Source: Atribacterota bacterium (lineage in GTDB: Bacteria > Atribacterota > Phoenicimicrobiia > Phoenicimicrobiales > Phoenicimicrobiaceae). From it: 10,681 bases of DNA. Below the pieces are notes generated by a model. That model did no database searches. It saw only the letters and a list, made by a program, of their open reading frames with translations, and had not been told where the DNA came from. The position numbers were made by a program, and so were the translations under genes. Below are positions 1 to 7,907 of this stretch, in pieces. Within the stretch, counting starts at the first letter, position 1. Every line of letters starts with the position of its first letter. The DNA is taken from positions 1-10,681 of the forward strand of contig JAUVOA010000027.1 of NCBI GenBank assembly GCA_030599445.1. Reading direction: 5' to 3'.

Positions 1-2816
1 AATACTTTTTTTAGATATTCTCCAGTAAATGAATTCTTATTATGTGCTATTTCTTCAGGAGTTCCCTTAGCCACAACTCTTCCTCCCTCTTCTCCCCCTC
101 CTGGACCAAGATCAATAATATGATCTGCTGATTTAATTACTTCTAGGTTATGTTCAATTACCATAACTGTATTCCCGGCTTCTACTAACCTATCTAGAAC
201 ATTGAGTAATTTTTTTACATCATCAAAATGCAAGCCAGTGGTAGGTTCATCTAAAAGGTATATGGTTCTTCCTGTACTTTTAATACTTAATTCTTTAGCT
301 AATTTTACTCTTTGCGCTTCACCACCGGATAGAGTGGTGGCGGATTGTCCCAATTTTATATATCCTAATCCTACATCATATAAAGTTTGTAATTTTCTTT
401 TTATCATAGGGATGGCTGCAAAAAATCCCAGAGCTTCTTCAACAGTCATATCTAATATCTGGGCTATATTTTTACTCTTATATTTTATATCTAAAGTTTC
501 ACGATTGAACCTTTTGCCTTTACAAACTTCACAGGGTATAAATACATCAGGTAAAAAATACATTTCAATCTTTATTATCCCTCCACCCTGACAGGCCTCA
601 CATCTTCCACCTTTTACATTAAAGCTAAATCTACCCGCTTTATAACCTCTAATTTTAGCTTCTTTTGTCCTGGAAAATATTTCTCTAATCGGAGTAAAAG
701 CTCCAGCGTAAGTAGCAGGATTAGAGCGAGAAGTTCTACCTATGGGTGATTGATCGATAATTATCACTTTATCAATATTTTCTATTCCTTCAATCTTATA
801 ATAATTACCAGGGTGAACTCTGCTCTTATAAATTTTTTTGATTAAAGCTTTATACAAGGTCTCCTCAACCAAAGTACTTTTCCCGGAACCAGATACTCCA
901 GTAATACAAGTAAATGTACCCAAAGGAATAGATACATCAATATTTTTTAAATTGTACTGGCGAGCTCCGCGAATCTTTAAATATTCCCCATTACCTTTTC
1001 TTCTCTTGGAGGGGACATTGATTTTACTGAAGTGGCTCAGATATTTTCCGGTAATAGACTTCTTATTTTTTATAATATCTTTAATGTTGCCCTTCGCTAC
1101 TAAATATCCACCGTGTATCCCTGCACCAGGTCCAAGATCCACAATATAATCTGCGATTCTCATTGTAGCTTCATCATGTTCAATTATTATCACCGTATTC
1201 CCTAAATCTCTCAGCTTTATCAAGGTTTGTAAAAGCTTATAATTATCTTTTTGATGTAAGCCAATACTCGGTTCATCTAAAATGTAAAGTACTCCGGTTA
1301 AGCTCGAGCCAATCTGGGTAGCTAAACGAATTCTCTGGTTTTCTCCTCCTGCTAATGTAGAAGATGAACGAGATAAGGTTATATAATTTAAACCTACATT
1401 GCTTAAAAAGCTTAATCTATTTTTTATTTCTTTCAAAATTTGGCCGGCAATAAACTTTCTTCTTTCGTTTAATTTTAATTTTTCAAAAAAATTATAATTC
1501 CATTTAATAGATCTCTCAGCAATATCCGCTATAGAGAAACCGTCAATAGTTACATTTAAGCTTTCTGGACGAAGTCTTTTACCCTCGCAAGAGGGACAAG
1601 GTCCAATATTCATAAACTTTTGTATCTCTGAACGAATATATTCTGATTTAGTTTCTCGATATCTTCTTTTTAAATTATTAATTACTCCCTCAAAAGAATT
1701 TTCATGACTCCAATAGGTAGATTGTTCATCATTCTGATATTCAAAGGGTATCTTTATTCCTCCCGAGCCGTATAATATAATCTCCTGAAATTCAGATTTT
1801 AATTTAACGAAAGAGGTGTTAAGGTTGAAACCATAAAAATCGGCTAATCCCTTTAGTATATGATATAAATATTTTCCTTTAACCTCTCCCCAGGGAACTA
1901 AGGCGCCCTGCAGTATAGATTTGTTCTTGTCCGGCACAATTAATTCAGGATCAAATTCCATTTTAAAGCCTAAACCACTACAAGCAGGACAGGCTCCATA
2001 AGGATTATTAAATGAAAAGATTCGTGGAGCAATTTCTGGTAAATTAATTCCACAGCTGGGACAAGAAAAATGCTCGCTAAACATCTTTTCTTTACCACCT
2101 TCTATATCAATTACCACTATTCCTTCACTTAAATTTAAAGCAGTTTCGATAGAACCAGCCAAACGAGCCTTTATTTCAGGCTTTATTAACAATCTGTCTA
2201 CCACAACTTCTATATTATGATTTTTATACCTATCGATTTTTATATCTTCTTCTACTTCGAAAGTGTTTCCATCAACTCTTACTCTAACAAATCCTTTTTT
2301 TTGAATATCTTCTAATATTTGTTTGTGTTCACCTTTTTTAAAACGAATTATCGGGGCTAAAACTTGTATTTTTGTTCCCTGGGATAAATTTAAAATTTGA
2401 TCAACCATTTGTTCGACCGTCTGCTTGCTAACCCGTCTACCACACTGTGGGCAATGAGGTATTCCAATCCGGGCAAAAAGTAACCGTAAATAATCATAAA
2501 TTTCTGTTACAGTACCTACTGTAGAGCGAGGATTCTTACTTGCTCTTCTCTGATCAATTGAAATCGCTGGTGATAATCCCTCAATGTAATCCACGTCAGG
2601 TTTTTTCATTCTTTCCATAAATTGACGAGCATAAGAAGACAAAGATTCAATATATCTTCTCTGACCTTCTGCATAAATCGTATCAAAAGCTAAAGAAGAT
2701 TTACCAGAACCGCTCAATCCAGTAATTACAATTAATTTGTTTCTGGGTATCTCCAAATTAATATTCTTTAAGTTATGTTCTCGAGCCCCTTTAATTATTA
2801 TCTTAGTTTGAACCAC
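1..2816 (-). CDS. uvrA: UvrABC system protein A (excinuclease ATPase subunit), 3' end cut by window edge
   Basis: UvrA is the damage-sensing ABC ATPase of nucleotide excision repair. As a dimer it loads UvrB onto lesions in cytoplasmic DNA. I read this frame codon by codon: 938 codons with no stop, preceded directly by TAA at 2817-2819. Visible in order: Walker A GLSGSGKSS (residues 33-41); zinc cysteines C252/C255/C276/C279; a CPSC pair at 407-410; ABC signature LAGGEN (488-493); second Walker A GVSGSGKST (640-648); zinc cysteines C739/C742/C762/C765; second signature LSGGEAQR (829-836); then the EAGNTVMVIEHN Walker B/H-loop region. These spacings agree with E. coli UvrA (940 residues) almost to the residue. 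The reading ends in TGEYLKKV, so only a few C-terminal residues are missing. The first signature has Ala where Ser is usual (LAGGE), which I take as natural variation. The start is GTG, chosen for its Shine-Dalgarno site and the upstream stop. It lies 159 bases downstream of uvrB on the same strand, so co-transcription is likely. Confidence 0.98.
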   Translation of the reverse strand, partial: MVQTKIIIKGAREHNLKNINLEIPRNKLIVITGLSGSGKSSLAFDTIYAEGQRRYIESLSSYARQFMERMKKPDVDYIEGLSPAISIDQRRASKNPRSTVGTVTEIYDYLRLLFARIGIPHCPQCGRRVSKQTVEQMVDQILNLSQGTKIQVLAPIIRFKKGEHKQILEDIQKKGFVRVRVDGNTFEVEEDIKIDRYKNHNIEVVVDRLLIKPEIKARLAGSIETALNLSEGIVVIDIEGGKEKMFSEHFSCPSCGINLPEIAPRIFSFNNPYGACPACSGLGFKMEFDPELIVPDKNKSILQGALVPWGEVKGKYLYHILKGLADFYGFNLNTSFVKLKSEFQEIILYGSGGIKIPFEYQNDEQSTYWSHENSFEGVINNLKRRYRETKSEYIRSEIQKFMNIGPCPSCEGKRLRPESLNVTIDGFSIADIAERSIKWNYNFFEKLKLNERRKFIAGQILKEIKNRLSFLSNVGLNYITLSRSSSTLAGGENQRIRLATQIGSSLTGVLYILDEPSIGLHQKDNYKLLQTLIKLRDLGNTVIIIEHDEATMRIADYIVDLGPGAGIHGGYLVAKGNIKDIIKNKKSITGKYLSHFSKINVPSKRRKGNGEYLKIRGARQYNLKNIDVSIPLGTFTCITGVSGSGKSTLVEETLYKALIKKIYKSRVHPGNYYKIEGIENIDKVIIIDQSPIGRTSRSNPATYAGAFTPIREIFSRTKEAKIRGYKAGRFSFNVKGGRCEACQGGGIIKIEMYFLPDVFIPCEVCKGKRFNRETLDIKYKSKNIAQILDMTVEEALGFFAAIPMIKRKLQTLYDVGLGYIKLGQSATTLSGGEAQRVKLAKELSIKSTGRTIYLLDEPTTGLHFDDVKKLLNVLDRLVEAGNTVMVIEHNLEVIKSADHIIDLGPGGGEEGGRVVAKGTPEEIAHNKNSFTGEYLKKV

Positions 2817-2825
2817 TTAATATCT

Positions 2826-2830
2826 CTCCT
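2826..2830 (-). promoter_or_regulatory. Ribosome binding site fixing the uvrA GTG start
   Basis: AGGAG lies 9 bases upstream of the GTG at 2816-2814. An in-frame TAA sits immediately before that GTG, so no longer start is possible. The site therefore decides the start. Confidence 0.85.
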
Positions 2831-2835
2831 TTATT

Positions 2836-2962
2836 GGTTACCTAGTTAGTTGGTTAGTTGGTATACTGGTTAATAGAGAAATTAATCAATTCGCTAATAT
2901 ACTAATAATAAAGCAACTCTTCTTCTAACTAATTAACCAGGTAACTATCTAACTAAATAACT
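2836..2962. repeat. Facing period-4 repeat arms in the uvrB-uvrA gap
   Basis: The gap between uvrB and uvrA is filled by an imperfect inverted repeat. Arm one (2836-2855) is GGTTACCTAGTTAGTTGGTT. The reverse complement of arm two (2927-2946) matches it at 16 of 20 positions. Both arms have a period-4 texture (TAGT/TGGT units on one side, CTAA/CCAA on the other). About 70 bases of unrelated AT-rich sequence separate them. Arm two belongs to the same family as the tracts at 5208-5235, 7151-7198 and 8175-8222. A single heptamer-family unit (CTATATACT) follows at 2961-2969. No U-run follows a tight hairpin, so I do not call a terminator. A long RNA stem between uvrB and uvrA is possible. Confidence 0.7.
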
Positions 2963-2975
2963 ATATACTGTTTTG

Positions 2976-4976
2976 CTATTTTATTTCCCCAAATAAAGTT
3001 TTCTCTTTTTTTAATCTTCTTATTTCGTCTCTCAACAAGGCCGCTCTTTCAAAATCTAAATTTCTTGCTGCTTGCTTCATCTCTTTCTCTAAGGATTTTA
3101 TCAATAACCATAAATTACTTTGACTTAAGTATTTTTCGTGTTCCTCATTAACAGTAGAAAAATCTTCGAAATCATTTATATTATTAATAATAGCAAATTC
3201 TTCTACCGGCTTAGTTATGGTTTTAGGGATTATTTCGTATTTACGATTATATTCTAATTGTATTTTCCTTCTTCGATTAGTTTCTTTCACTGCCCTTCTT
3301 ATCGACCCAGTAATATTTTCGCAATACAAAATAACTGTGCCGTTTATGTTTCTTGCTGCTCTCCCCATAGTCTGAATTAAAGAAGTTTCTGACCTTAAAA
3401 AACCTTCTTTATCTGCATCCAAAATAGCTACTAAAGATACTTCAGGGAGGTCTAATCCTTCTCTTAAAAGATTAACTCCTACTAGCACATTAAATTTACC
3501 CAATCTTAAATCCTTTAAAATGTTAATCCTTTCCAAAGTCTTAATCTCTGAATGAAGATATTTTGCTTTTATATTAATTTCTTCCAAATACTCAGCTACA
3601 TCTTCGGCCATTCTTTTAGTTAAAGTAGTCACTAATACTCTCTCTTTTTTTTCCGTCCTTTTTTTTATTTCTGCTATCAAGCTATCAATCTGATTTTTAG
3701 CCGGTTTTAAAATTATCTCCGGGTCAACTAATCCGGTGGGTCTGATAATCTGCTCAACTATTTGCTTACTTCTTTCTGATTCATATTTGGCTGGGGTTGC
3801 TGAAACGAAGATAACTTTATCCATATAATTTTCTATTTCTTTAAAATACAGTGGCCTATTATCATAGGCAGAAGGTAGACGAAAACCATATTCTACCAAA
3901 CTATCCTTTCGAGACTTATCGCCCGCAAACATACCTCTTAATTGAGGAATAGTAACGTGGGATTCGTCAATAAACATCATAAAGTCAGAAGTAAAATAAT
4001 CTAACAAAGTTGCCGGGGGTTCTCCTGATTTTCTTCCGCTAATATGACGAGAATAGTTCTCAATTCCACTGCAATACCCTACTTCTTTTAACATTTCTAA
4101 ATCATATTTAGTTCTTTGTTCTAACCTTTGAGCCTCTAAGAGCTTTCCCTCTTTTTTAAAATGTTTTAATCTTTGTTTTAATTCTTCTTCAATAGATAAA
4201 ATTGCTCTTTCCAATTTATCTTTAGTAGTAACAAAGTGTTTTGCAGGATAAACTATCAATTTATCTCTCCTCTTTATAACTTTTCCGGTTAGAGGATCTA
4301 TCTCGGAAATTGCTTCTATTTCATCACCCCATAACTCTATACGAAAAGCATATTCTAAGTAGGAAGGAAATATTTCAATTACATCTCCTCTAACTCTAAA
4401 ACATCCACGGTGAAAATCAATATCATTTCTCTCATAGTGTATATTTATAAGTCTTTCTAAAATATTATCTCTTTTGAAAATTTCGTTCTTACTAATTTTT
4501 AATACTAATTCTTGATAATCTTTGGGTGAACCTAACCCGTATATGCAAGATACGCTGGCGACGATAATCACATCCCTTCTTTCTAAGAGGGAACTGGTAG
4601 CAGAGAGTCTTAAGCGGTCAATCTCTTCGTTTATAGAGGAATCTTTCTCTATATAAGTATCTGTTCTCGGAATATAAGCTTCAGGTTGATAATAATCATA
4701 ATAACTTACGAAATATTCCACTGCGTTATCAGGAAAAAACCTTCTAAACTCACTGCACAATTGAGCAGCTAAAGTTTTATTGTGCGAGATAACTAGAGTG
4801 GGTAATTGAACTTTTTGAATTACATTTGCCATAGTAAAAGTCTTCCCTGAACCAGTAACTCCCAGTAAAGTTTGATATTTGTAACCATTATTTATACCCT
4901 CTACCAATTTTTTTATAGCATGGGGCTGGTCGCCCTGAGGGGGATAATCAGATACCAAATTAAATTTTTGAACCAT
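2976..4976 (-). CDS. uvrB: UvrABC system protein B (excinuclease helicase-like subunit)
   Basis: UvrB receives DNA from UvrA, verifies the lesion by inserting a beta-hairpin between the strands, and recruits UvrC for incision. Counted from the ATG at 4976 the protein is 666 residues. Visible: Walker A GVTGSGKT (39-46); the hairpin start YYDYY (92-96), whose tyrosines contact damage in studied homologues; SVSCIYGLGSP (141-151); Walker B DESH (337-340); helicase motif VI MGRAARN (537-543); and a C-terminal UVR domain around 631-666 that would bind UvrA/UvrC. With this start the Walker A lysine is residue 45, as in E. coli. A GTG three codons upstream (4985) is also in frame, but it is part of the Shine-Dalgarno sequence. 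The stop is TAG. It lies downstream of ade and upstream of uvrA; uvrB-uvrA adjacency is common in low-GC bacteria. No LexA-type operator was recognised. Confidence 0.98.
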   Translation of the reverse strand: MVQKFNLVSDYPPQGDQPHAIKKLVEGINNGYKYQTLLGVTGSGKTFTMANVIQKVQLPTLVISHNKTLAAQLCSEFRRFFPDNAVEYFVSYYDYYQPEAYIPRTDTYIEKDSSINEEIDRLRLSATSSLLERRDVIIVASVSCIYGLGSPKDYQELVLKISKNEIFKRDNILERLINIHYERNDIDFHRGCFRVRGDVIEIFPSYLEYAFRIELWGDEIEAISEIDPLTGKVIKRRDKLIVYPAKHFVTTKDKLERAILSIEEELKQRLKHFKKEGKLLEAQRLEQRTKYDLEMLKEVGYCSGIENYSRHISGRKSGEPPATLLDYFTSDFMMFIDESHVTIPQLRGMFAGDKSRKDSLVEYGFRLPSAYDNRPLYFKEIENYMDKVIFVSATPAKYESERSKQIVEQIIRPTGLVDPEIILKPAKNQIDSLIAEIKKRTEKKERVLVTTLTKRMAEDVAEYLEEINIKAKYLHSEIKTLERINILKDLRLGKFNVLVGVNLLREGLDLPEVSLVAILDADKEGFLRSETSLIQTMGRAARNINGTVILYCENITGSIRRAVKETNRRRKIQLEYNRKYEIIPKTITKPVEEFAIINNINDFEDFSTVNEEHEKYLSQSNLWLLIKSLEKEMKQAARNLDFERAALLRDEIRRLKKEKTLFGEIK

Positions 4977-4982
4977 TTGCAG

Positions 4983-4990
4983 CACCTTTT
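4983..4990 (-). promoter_or_regulatory. Ribosome binding site fixing the uvrB ATG start
   Basis: AAAAGGTG lies 6 bases upstream of the ATG at 4976. The last three bases of this site form the in-frame GTG at 4985. That GTG would have no correctly spaced ribosome binding site of its own, so ATG is preferred. Confidence 0.75.
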
Positions 4991-5041
4991 AAAAAACTAC
5001 AACTATAATTAAAATTTAAAACTCACTTTTGTCCTCAAATA

Positions 5042-5047
5042 ATTATA
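5042..5047 (-). promoter_or_regulatory. Candidate -10 box upstream of uvrB
   Basis: The minus strand reads a perfect TATAAT about 65 bases upstream of the uvrB ATG. No convincing -35 hexamer lies 16-18 bases further upstream; that position is taken up by a GTATATA heptamer array. In such AT-rich sequence a chance match is quite possible, so this is a candidate only. Confidence 0.3.
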
Positions 5048-5059
5048 CACTTATTAATC

Positions 5060-5087
5060 GTATATAGTATATAGTGCATGGTATATA
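5060..5087. repeat. Heptamer array, GTATATA type
   Basis: Four consecutive 7-base units: GTATATA, GTATATA, GTGCATG, GTATATA. The third is diverged. This is the mirror-orientation relative of the array at 8348-8379. It lies just upstream of the candidate -10 box of uvrB. Confidence 0.8.
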
Positions 5088-5120
5088 GTTAAAAAAATAA
5101 AAGACTAGCAGGATAAGAAC

Positions 5121-5142
5121 ATATCGATATATCGAGTATCGC
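5121..5142. repeat. Degenerate TATCGA/GTATCGC repeat with 10-base palindrome
   Basis: ATATCGA, TATATCGA and GTATCGC follow one another with CG dinucleotides spaced 8 and 7 bases apart. The run contains the perfect palindrome CGATATATCG (5125-5134). It looks like a decayed member of the GTATNNN heptamer family, but it could also be an unrelated short palindrome. Confidence 0.45.
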
Positions 5143-5160
5143 ATAAAGAGGAATAGTCAT

Positions 5161-5235
5161 TTGGTAAATTGGTTACTTGGTTAGTTAGTTGATGAATTAA
5201 CATAAAACCAGTTAACTAGTTAACCAACTAACTAA
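5161..5235. repeat. Facing period-4 repeat arms in the ade-uvrB gap
   Basis: One arm (5171-5190) reads GGTTACTTGGTTAGTTAGTT. The opposing arm (5208-5235) carries the reverse-complement texture and ends in AACCAACTAACTAA. The arms are about 17 bases apart and pair imperfectly. The second arm contains a perfect 14-base palindrome, GTTAACTAGTTAAC (5211-5224). The layout copies the uvrB-uvrA gap: the same family, two copies facing each other. Confidence 0.7.
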
Positions 5236-5239
5236 ATAC

Positions 5240-5265
5240 TAACGGCTAATACATTAACGGCTAAT
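5240..5265. repeat. Short direct repeat TAACGGCTAAT
   Basis: The 11-base word TAACGGCTAAT occurs at 5240-5250 and again at 5255-5265, a 15-base period, just downstream of the ade stop codon. Two copies only. Confidence 0.6.
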
Positions 5266-5282
5266 TTAATGGGAGAATTAGG

Positions 5283-6995
5283 TTAATCTAAAAATAAATC
5301 TACTATTTTTGAATTATTAACATCTACCAAGCCTTTGTTAGTTATTTTAAGATGAGGAGCCACCTCTAAAGATAGGAAGGCGATACTCATAAAAGGATTA
5401 TCTACTTTAACCCCTAAATTTTTCGCAGTTCTATAAATGGAATCTAAACTTTCTTTCACCTCTAATAAAGGTCTATCTGACATCAAACCAGCAATAGGTA
5501 AGGGCAAAGAATCTACTATTTTTTCATTCACTGATATTGCCAATCCGCCTCCCATTTTAGCAATAGCTGCCCCGACATTTAACATATCTTTATCATTAGT
5601 ACCCACAATTATAATATTATGGGAATCATGGGCAACAGACGATCCTAATGCACCTTTTTTCAGGCCAATACCTTTAACTAAGCCTACACTTACTTTTTCT
5701 GAAGCATGATGTCTCTCTACTACAGCAATTTTTAAAACATCCCGCTTGGCATCAGAAACAACAAAGTCTTCTTCGATTTTAGGAACTTCTATAGTTTCTT
5801 CAGTAATAATTTGTCCGGGAGTAATTTTTATAACTCTGCATTTATTACCTCTTACTGGAATCTTGAAATCTTCAGGGTAAAGCCACTTGATATTAATTGA
5901 TCCTCTAATAGATACCTCCAATGGTTTGGGACTTATCTCTGACAACTCTCCGTTTTCGGCAACTAATTTTCCATTATTAAAAACTTTAAGGATGTTAAAA
6001 TCTTTAAAATTATCAAAAACAACCAAATTAGCTATATAGCCAGGAGCAATTGCACCTAAGTTTCTTAGTCTAAAATATTCGGCAGTATTTAGGGTGGCCA
6101 TCCTTATGGCAGTAACAGGGTCTATGCCCTTCTTTATAGCAGTTTTTATAATATAATTAATATGCCCCTCTTCAATTAAATCTTTGGGGTGACGATCATC
6201 GCAACAAAAGAAACATCTCCTGGAATTATCAAGATTTATAATTGGTAAAAGGTCGATTAAATTTCGAGTAACTGAACCTTCTCTCAACATAATATACATA
6301 CCTAATCTCAATTTTTCTTTAGCCTCTCCTACTGTAGTACATTCATGGTCAGATCTTATTTGAGCGGAAACATAGGCACAAAGATCCTTGCCGGATAAAT
6401 TGGGAGCATGTCCGTCAATGCATTTTTTTGAGGATACTACTATTTTATCTAAAACCTCAGGAATTCGATTTAAAACTCCCGGATAATTCATCATCTCTCC
6501 CAGCCCTAAAACCCATTTTTCGTCTAAAAGGGGAAATAAATCATTTACGCTAAGGTTTGCTCCGGAAGTTCCTAAAGATGAAGCAGGAACACAAGAAGGA
6601 AGCATCATAAAAATATTTAAAGGGTTATATTTGCTGGATTCTAACATATATCTAATGCCTTCTAAGCCTAAAACATTGGCAATTTCGTGAGGATCAATAA
6701 TTACTGAAGTTGTCCCCATTGGCACTACAGTCCTAGCAAATTCTGAAATTTTTACCATAGAACTTTCTAAGTGAATATGACCATCCATAAATCCGGGAGA
6801 CAAATAACAATTAGAGATATCTATTTCCTTGTCGGCGTAATATCCTTCCCCTAATCCTACAATCATATCTTTATAAATTGCAACATCAGTAGTATATATT
6901 TCTCCGGAAAAAACATTTATTATCTTGCCATTTTTTAATAATAGATCTGCTTTTTCCTCTCCTCGAGCAACTTTAATAATTTCAGCAAGACTCAT
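5283..6995 (-). CDS. ade: Adenine deaminase
   Basis: Adenine deaminase converts adenine to hypoxanthine and ammonia in cytoplasmic purine salvage. It is a metal-dependent amidohydrolase. The chosen protein is 570 residues, close to the usual 570-590. Visible: a beta-sandwich N-terminus (ADLLLKNGKIINVFSGE, 16-32); metal ligands in GHIHLESSM (72-80); DPHEIANVLG (101-110); IDGHAPNLSG (193-202); SDHECTT (215-221); and CCDDRHP (264-270). Then come PVTAIRMATLNTAEYF, which closes the barrel, and a C-terminal adenine-deaminase domain with VERHHASEKVSVGLVKG, GSSVAHDSHNIIIVG and MGGGLAI. The start at 6995 has a strong Shine-Dalgarno site 6 bases upstream and begins MSLAEIIKVARGEEKADLL. An in-frame ATG at 7079 would add 28 residues, but those are mostly translated heptamer repeat and are not believed. 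The stop is TAA. It lies between coaE and uvrB with gaps of 212 and 306 bases. Confidence 0.95.
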   Translation of the reverse strand: MSLAEIIKVARGEEKADLLLKNGKIINVFSGEIYTTDVAIYKDMIVGLGEGYYADKEIDISNCYLSPGFMDGHIHLESSMVKISEFARTVVPMGTTSVIIDPHEIANVLGLEGIRYMLESSKYNPLNIFMMLPSCVPASSLGTSGANLSVNDLFPLLDEKWVLGLGEMMNYPGVLNRIPEVLDKIVVSSKKCIDGHAPNLSGKDLCAYVSAQIRSDHECTTVGEAKEKLRLGMYIMLREGSVTRNLIDLLPIINLDNSRRCFFCCDDRHPKDLIEEGHINYIIKTAIKKGIDPVTAIRMATLNTAEYFRLRNLGAIAPGYIANLVVFDNFKDFNILKVFNNGKLVAENGELSEISPKPLEVSIRGSINIKWLYPEDFKIPVRGNKCRVIKITPGQIITEETIEVPKIEEDFVVSDAKRDVLKIAVVERHHASEKVSVGLVKGIGLKKGALGSSVAHDSHNIIIVGTNDKDMLNVGAAIAKMGGGLAISVNEKIVDSLPLPIAGLMSDRPLLEVKESLDSIYRTAKNLGVKVDNPFMSIAFLSLEVAPHLKITNKGLVDVNNSKIVDLFLD

Positions 6996-7001
6996 ATTAA
7001 T

Positions 7002-7008
7002 CACCCCT
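7002..7008 (-). promoter_or_regulatory. Ribosome binding site fixing the ade start
   Basis: AGGGGTG lies 6 bases upstream of the ATG at 6995. It rules out the longer reading from 7079, whose added residues are encoded by the CGTATTG array. Confidence 0.85.
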
Positions 7009-7013
7009 TTTCT

Positions 7014-7041
7014 CGTATTGCGTATTGCGTATAGCGTATTG
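7014..7041. repeat. Heptamer array, CGTATTG type
   Basis: Four tandem units: CGTATTG, CGTATTG, CGTATAG, CGTATTG, followed by a partial CGATAG. An inverted single unit, CAATACGC, lies at 7077-7084, so array and unit could pair. The array sits immediately upstream of the ade ribosome binding site, in the ade 5' leader. Confidence 0.85.
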
Positions 7042-7094
7042 CGATAGAGAAATAAAAGTAATTCCTTGGGCATATACAATACGCTTCCATTTTT

Positions 7095-7198
7095 TATACA
7101 TTATTAATTTCTTAACGAGAGACAAGATGCGCATTTTACTTTTATCTTCTATTTTCTTAACCAGTTAACCAGGTAACTAACTAACCAATTAACTAATT
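7095..7198. repeat. Composite dispersed repeat, copy 1
   Basis: About 104 bases running from TATACATTATTA through TTTCTTAACGAG, a diverged middle, then ATTTTCTTAACCAG and a period-4 tract ending AACTAATT. The last 48 bases (7151-7198) match 8175-8222 at 46 of 48 positions with no gap, and the left part is recognisably the same as 8126-8150. Orientation is the same in both copies. On the minus strand the left end reads AATGTATAA, a -10-like string. It fills the gap directly downstream of the coaE stop codon. Confidence 0.8.
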
Positions 7199-7203
7199 TT
7201 ACC

Positions 7204-7215
7204 CGCTTTACGCTA
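7204..7215. repeat. CGCTNNACGCTA word spanning the coaE stop
   Basis: CGCTTTACGCTA here is matched by CGCTCCACGCTA (8263-8274) and CGCTCTACGCTA (8286-8297). This copy includes the TAA stop of coaE (7208-7210) and its last codon. Short enough for chance, but three copies within about 1.1 kb, all beside other repeats, argue for a family. Confidence 0.5.
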
Positions 7216-7813
7216 AAGATATAAGTTCCTGCCATATCTTTTCTACTTGTTCTCTAGTCGTATTCAGTGAATTACTATTATCTATTACATAGTCAGCCGT
7301 TTTAACTTTTTCTTTCATTGGCATTTGAGATTTTATCCTCTGTAAGGCTTCTTCTTTAGATAAATTATTTCTCCTAATTAATCTCTTTACTTGTTCATCT
7401 TCATTTATATATACGACTATTATCTTATCCATTAATCTATCCATCTTAGCTTCATAGATTAAGGCAGCATCAATAATTAATATTTTTTCCTGACTACGAG
7501 TTTTATCTTTTGCTAAATTTATCTCTTTTTTAATCAATTTTATTATTTCAGGATGAGTAATTTCATTTAATTTCTTTAAGAGGGCTTGATCTGTAAATAC
7601 TATTTTACCTAATTTTTCTCTATCAATAGTCAGGTCATTTTGTAAAATATCTTTCCCAAATAATCTAGTTATTTTTTTCCAGGCAGGTCTGTGGGGTAAA
7701 ATTACACTATGACCAAGTTCATCAGCATCAACAATTTTGGCATCTAAATCTTTAAACATTGATGCTACTGTACTTTTACCGCCTACAATTCCGCCCGTAA
7801 GACCAATAATCAA
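7208..7813 (-). CDS. coaE: Dephospho-CoA kinase
   Basis: CoaE phosphorylates the 3'-hydroxyl of dephospho-CoA using ATP, the last step of coenzyme A synthesis, in the cytoplasm. The protein is 201 residues, the normal size. Visible: the P-loop GGIVGGKST (7-15), with Gly where Ser is common; VDADELGH (28-35), part of the acceptor site; ITHPEI (85-90); IDAALIYEA (114-122), corresponding to the family's PLLFE region but with AA replacing PL; the lid-type stretch RRNNLSKEEALQRIKSQMP; and a C-terminal TADYVIDNS motif. The start is TTG, chosen because GGGGAGG lies 10 bases upstream and the P-loop then falls at the usual distance from the N-terminus. The stop is TAA. polA followed by coaE is a common bacterial neighbourhood; here 563 bases of repeats separate them, and mutM, often present between the two, is absent. 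Confidence 0.96.
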   Translation of the reverse strand: MIIGLTGGIVGGKSTVASMFKDLDAKIVDADELGHSVILPHRPAWKKITRLFGKDILQNDLTIDREKLGKIVFTDQALLKKLNEITHPEIIKLIKKEINLAKDKTRSQEKILIIDAALIYEAKMDRLMDKIIVVYINEDEQVKRLIRRNNLSKEEALQRIKSQMPMKEKVKTADYVIDNSNSLNTTREQVEKIWQELISLA

Positions 7814-7823
7814 TTTAATAACG

Positions 7824-7830
7824 CCTCCCC
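7824..7830 (-). promoter_or_regulatory. Ribosome binding site fixing the coaE TTG start
   Basis: GGGGAGG lies 10 bases upstream of TTG at 7813. No in-frame ATG or GTG lies between this site and the P-loop, so the rare TTG start is the best choice. Confidence 0.8.
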
Positions 7831-7872
7831 TGAATTAGTTGTTAGTGAATAGCTAACGTATAGCAATTTTGT

Positions 7873-7907
7873 GTATCTCGTATCTAGTATCTCGTATCTC
7901 GTATCTC
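7873..7907. repeat. Heptamer array, GTATCTC type
   Basis: Five tandem 7-base units: GTATCTC, GTATCTA, GTATCTC, GTATCTC, GTATCTC. This is the clearest heptamer array in the window. A partial GTATAGC unit lies nearby at 7858-7864. The reverse-complement form, ACGAGAT, recurs at 8227-8254. Confidence 0.9.

Noticed and set aside
202..1149. Plus-strand open frames at 202-591 and 838-1149
   Set aside because: Both lie antisense within uvrA, whose minus-strand frame is full length with all motifs; the plus-strand products resemble no family.
5119..5134. SOS (LexA) box upstream of uvrB
   Set aside because: GAAC followed by ATATCG resembles one half of a Bacillus-type box, but the second half (GTTC-like) is missing.
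5437..5709. Plus-strand open frame inside ade
   Set aside because: Antisense to a well-supported gene, with no ribosome binding site or recognisable motif.
6996..7079. N-terminal extension of adenine deaminase from the ATG at 7079
   Set aside because: The extra 28 residues are largely translated CGTATTG heptamers, while the ATG at 6995 has a strong ribosome binding site at ideal spacing and gives a normal-length protein.
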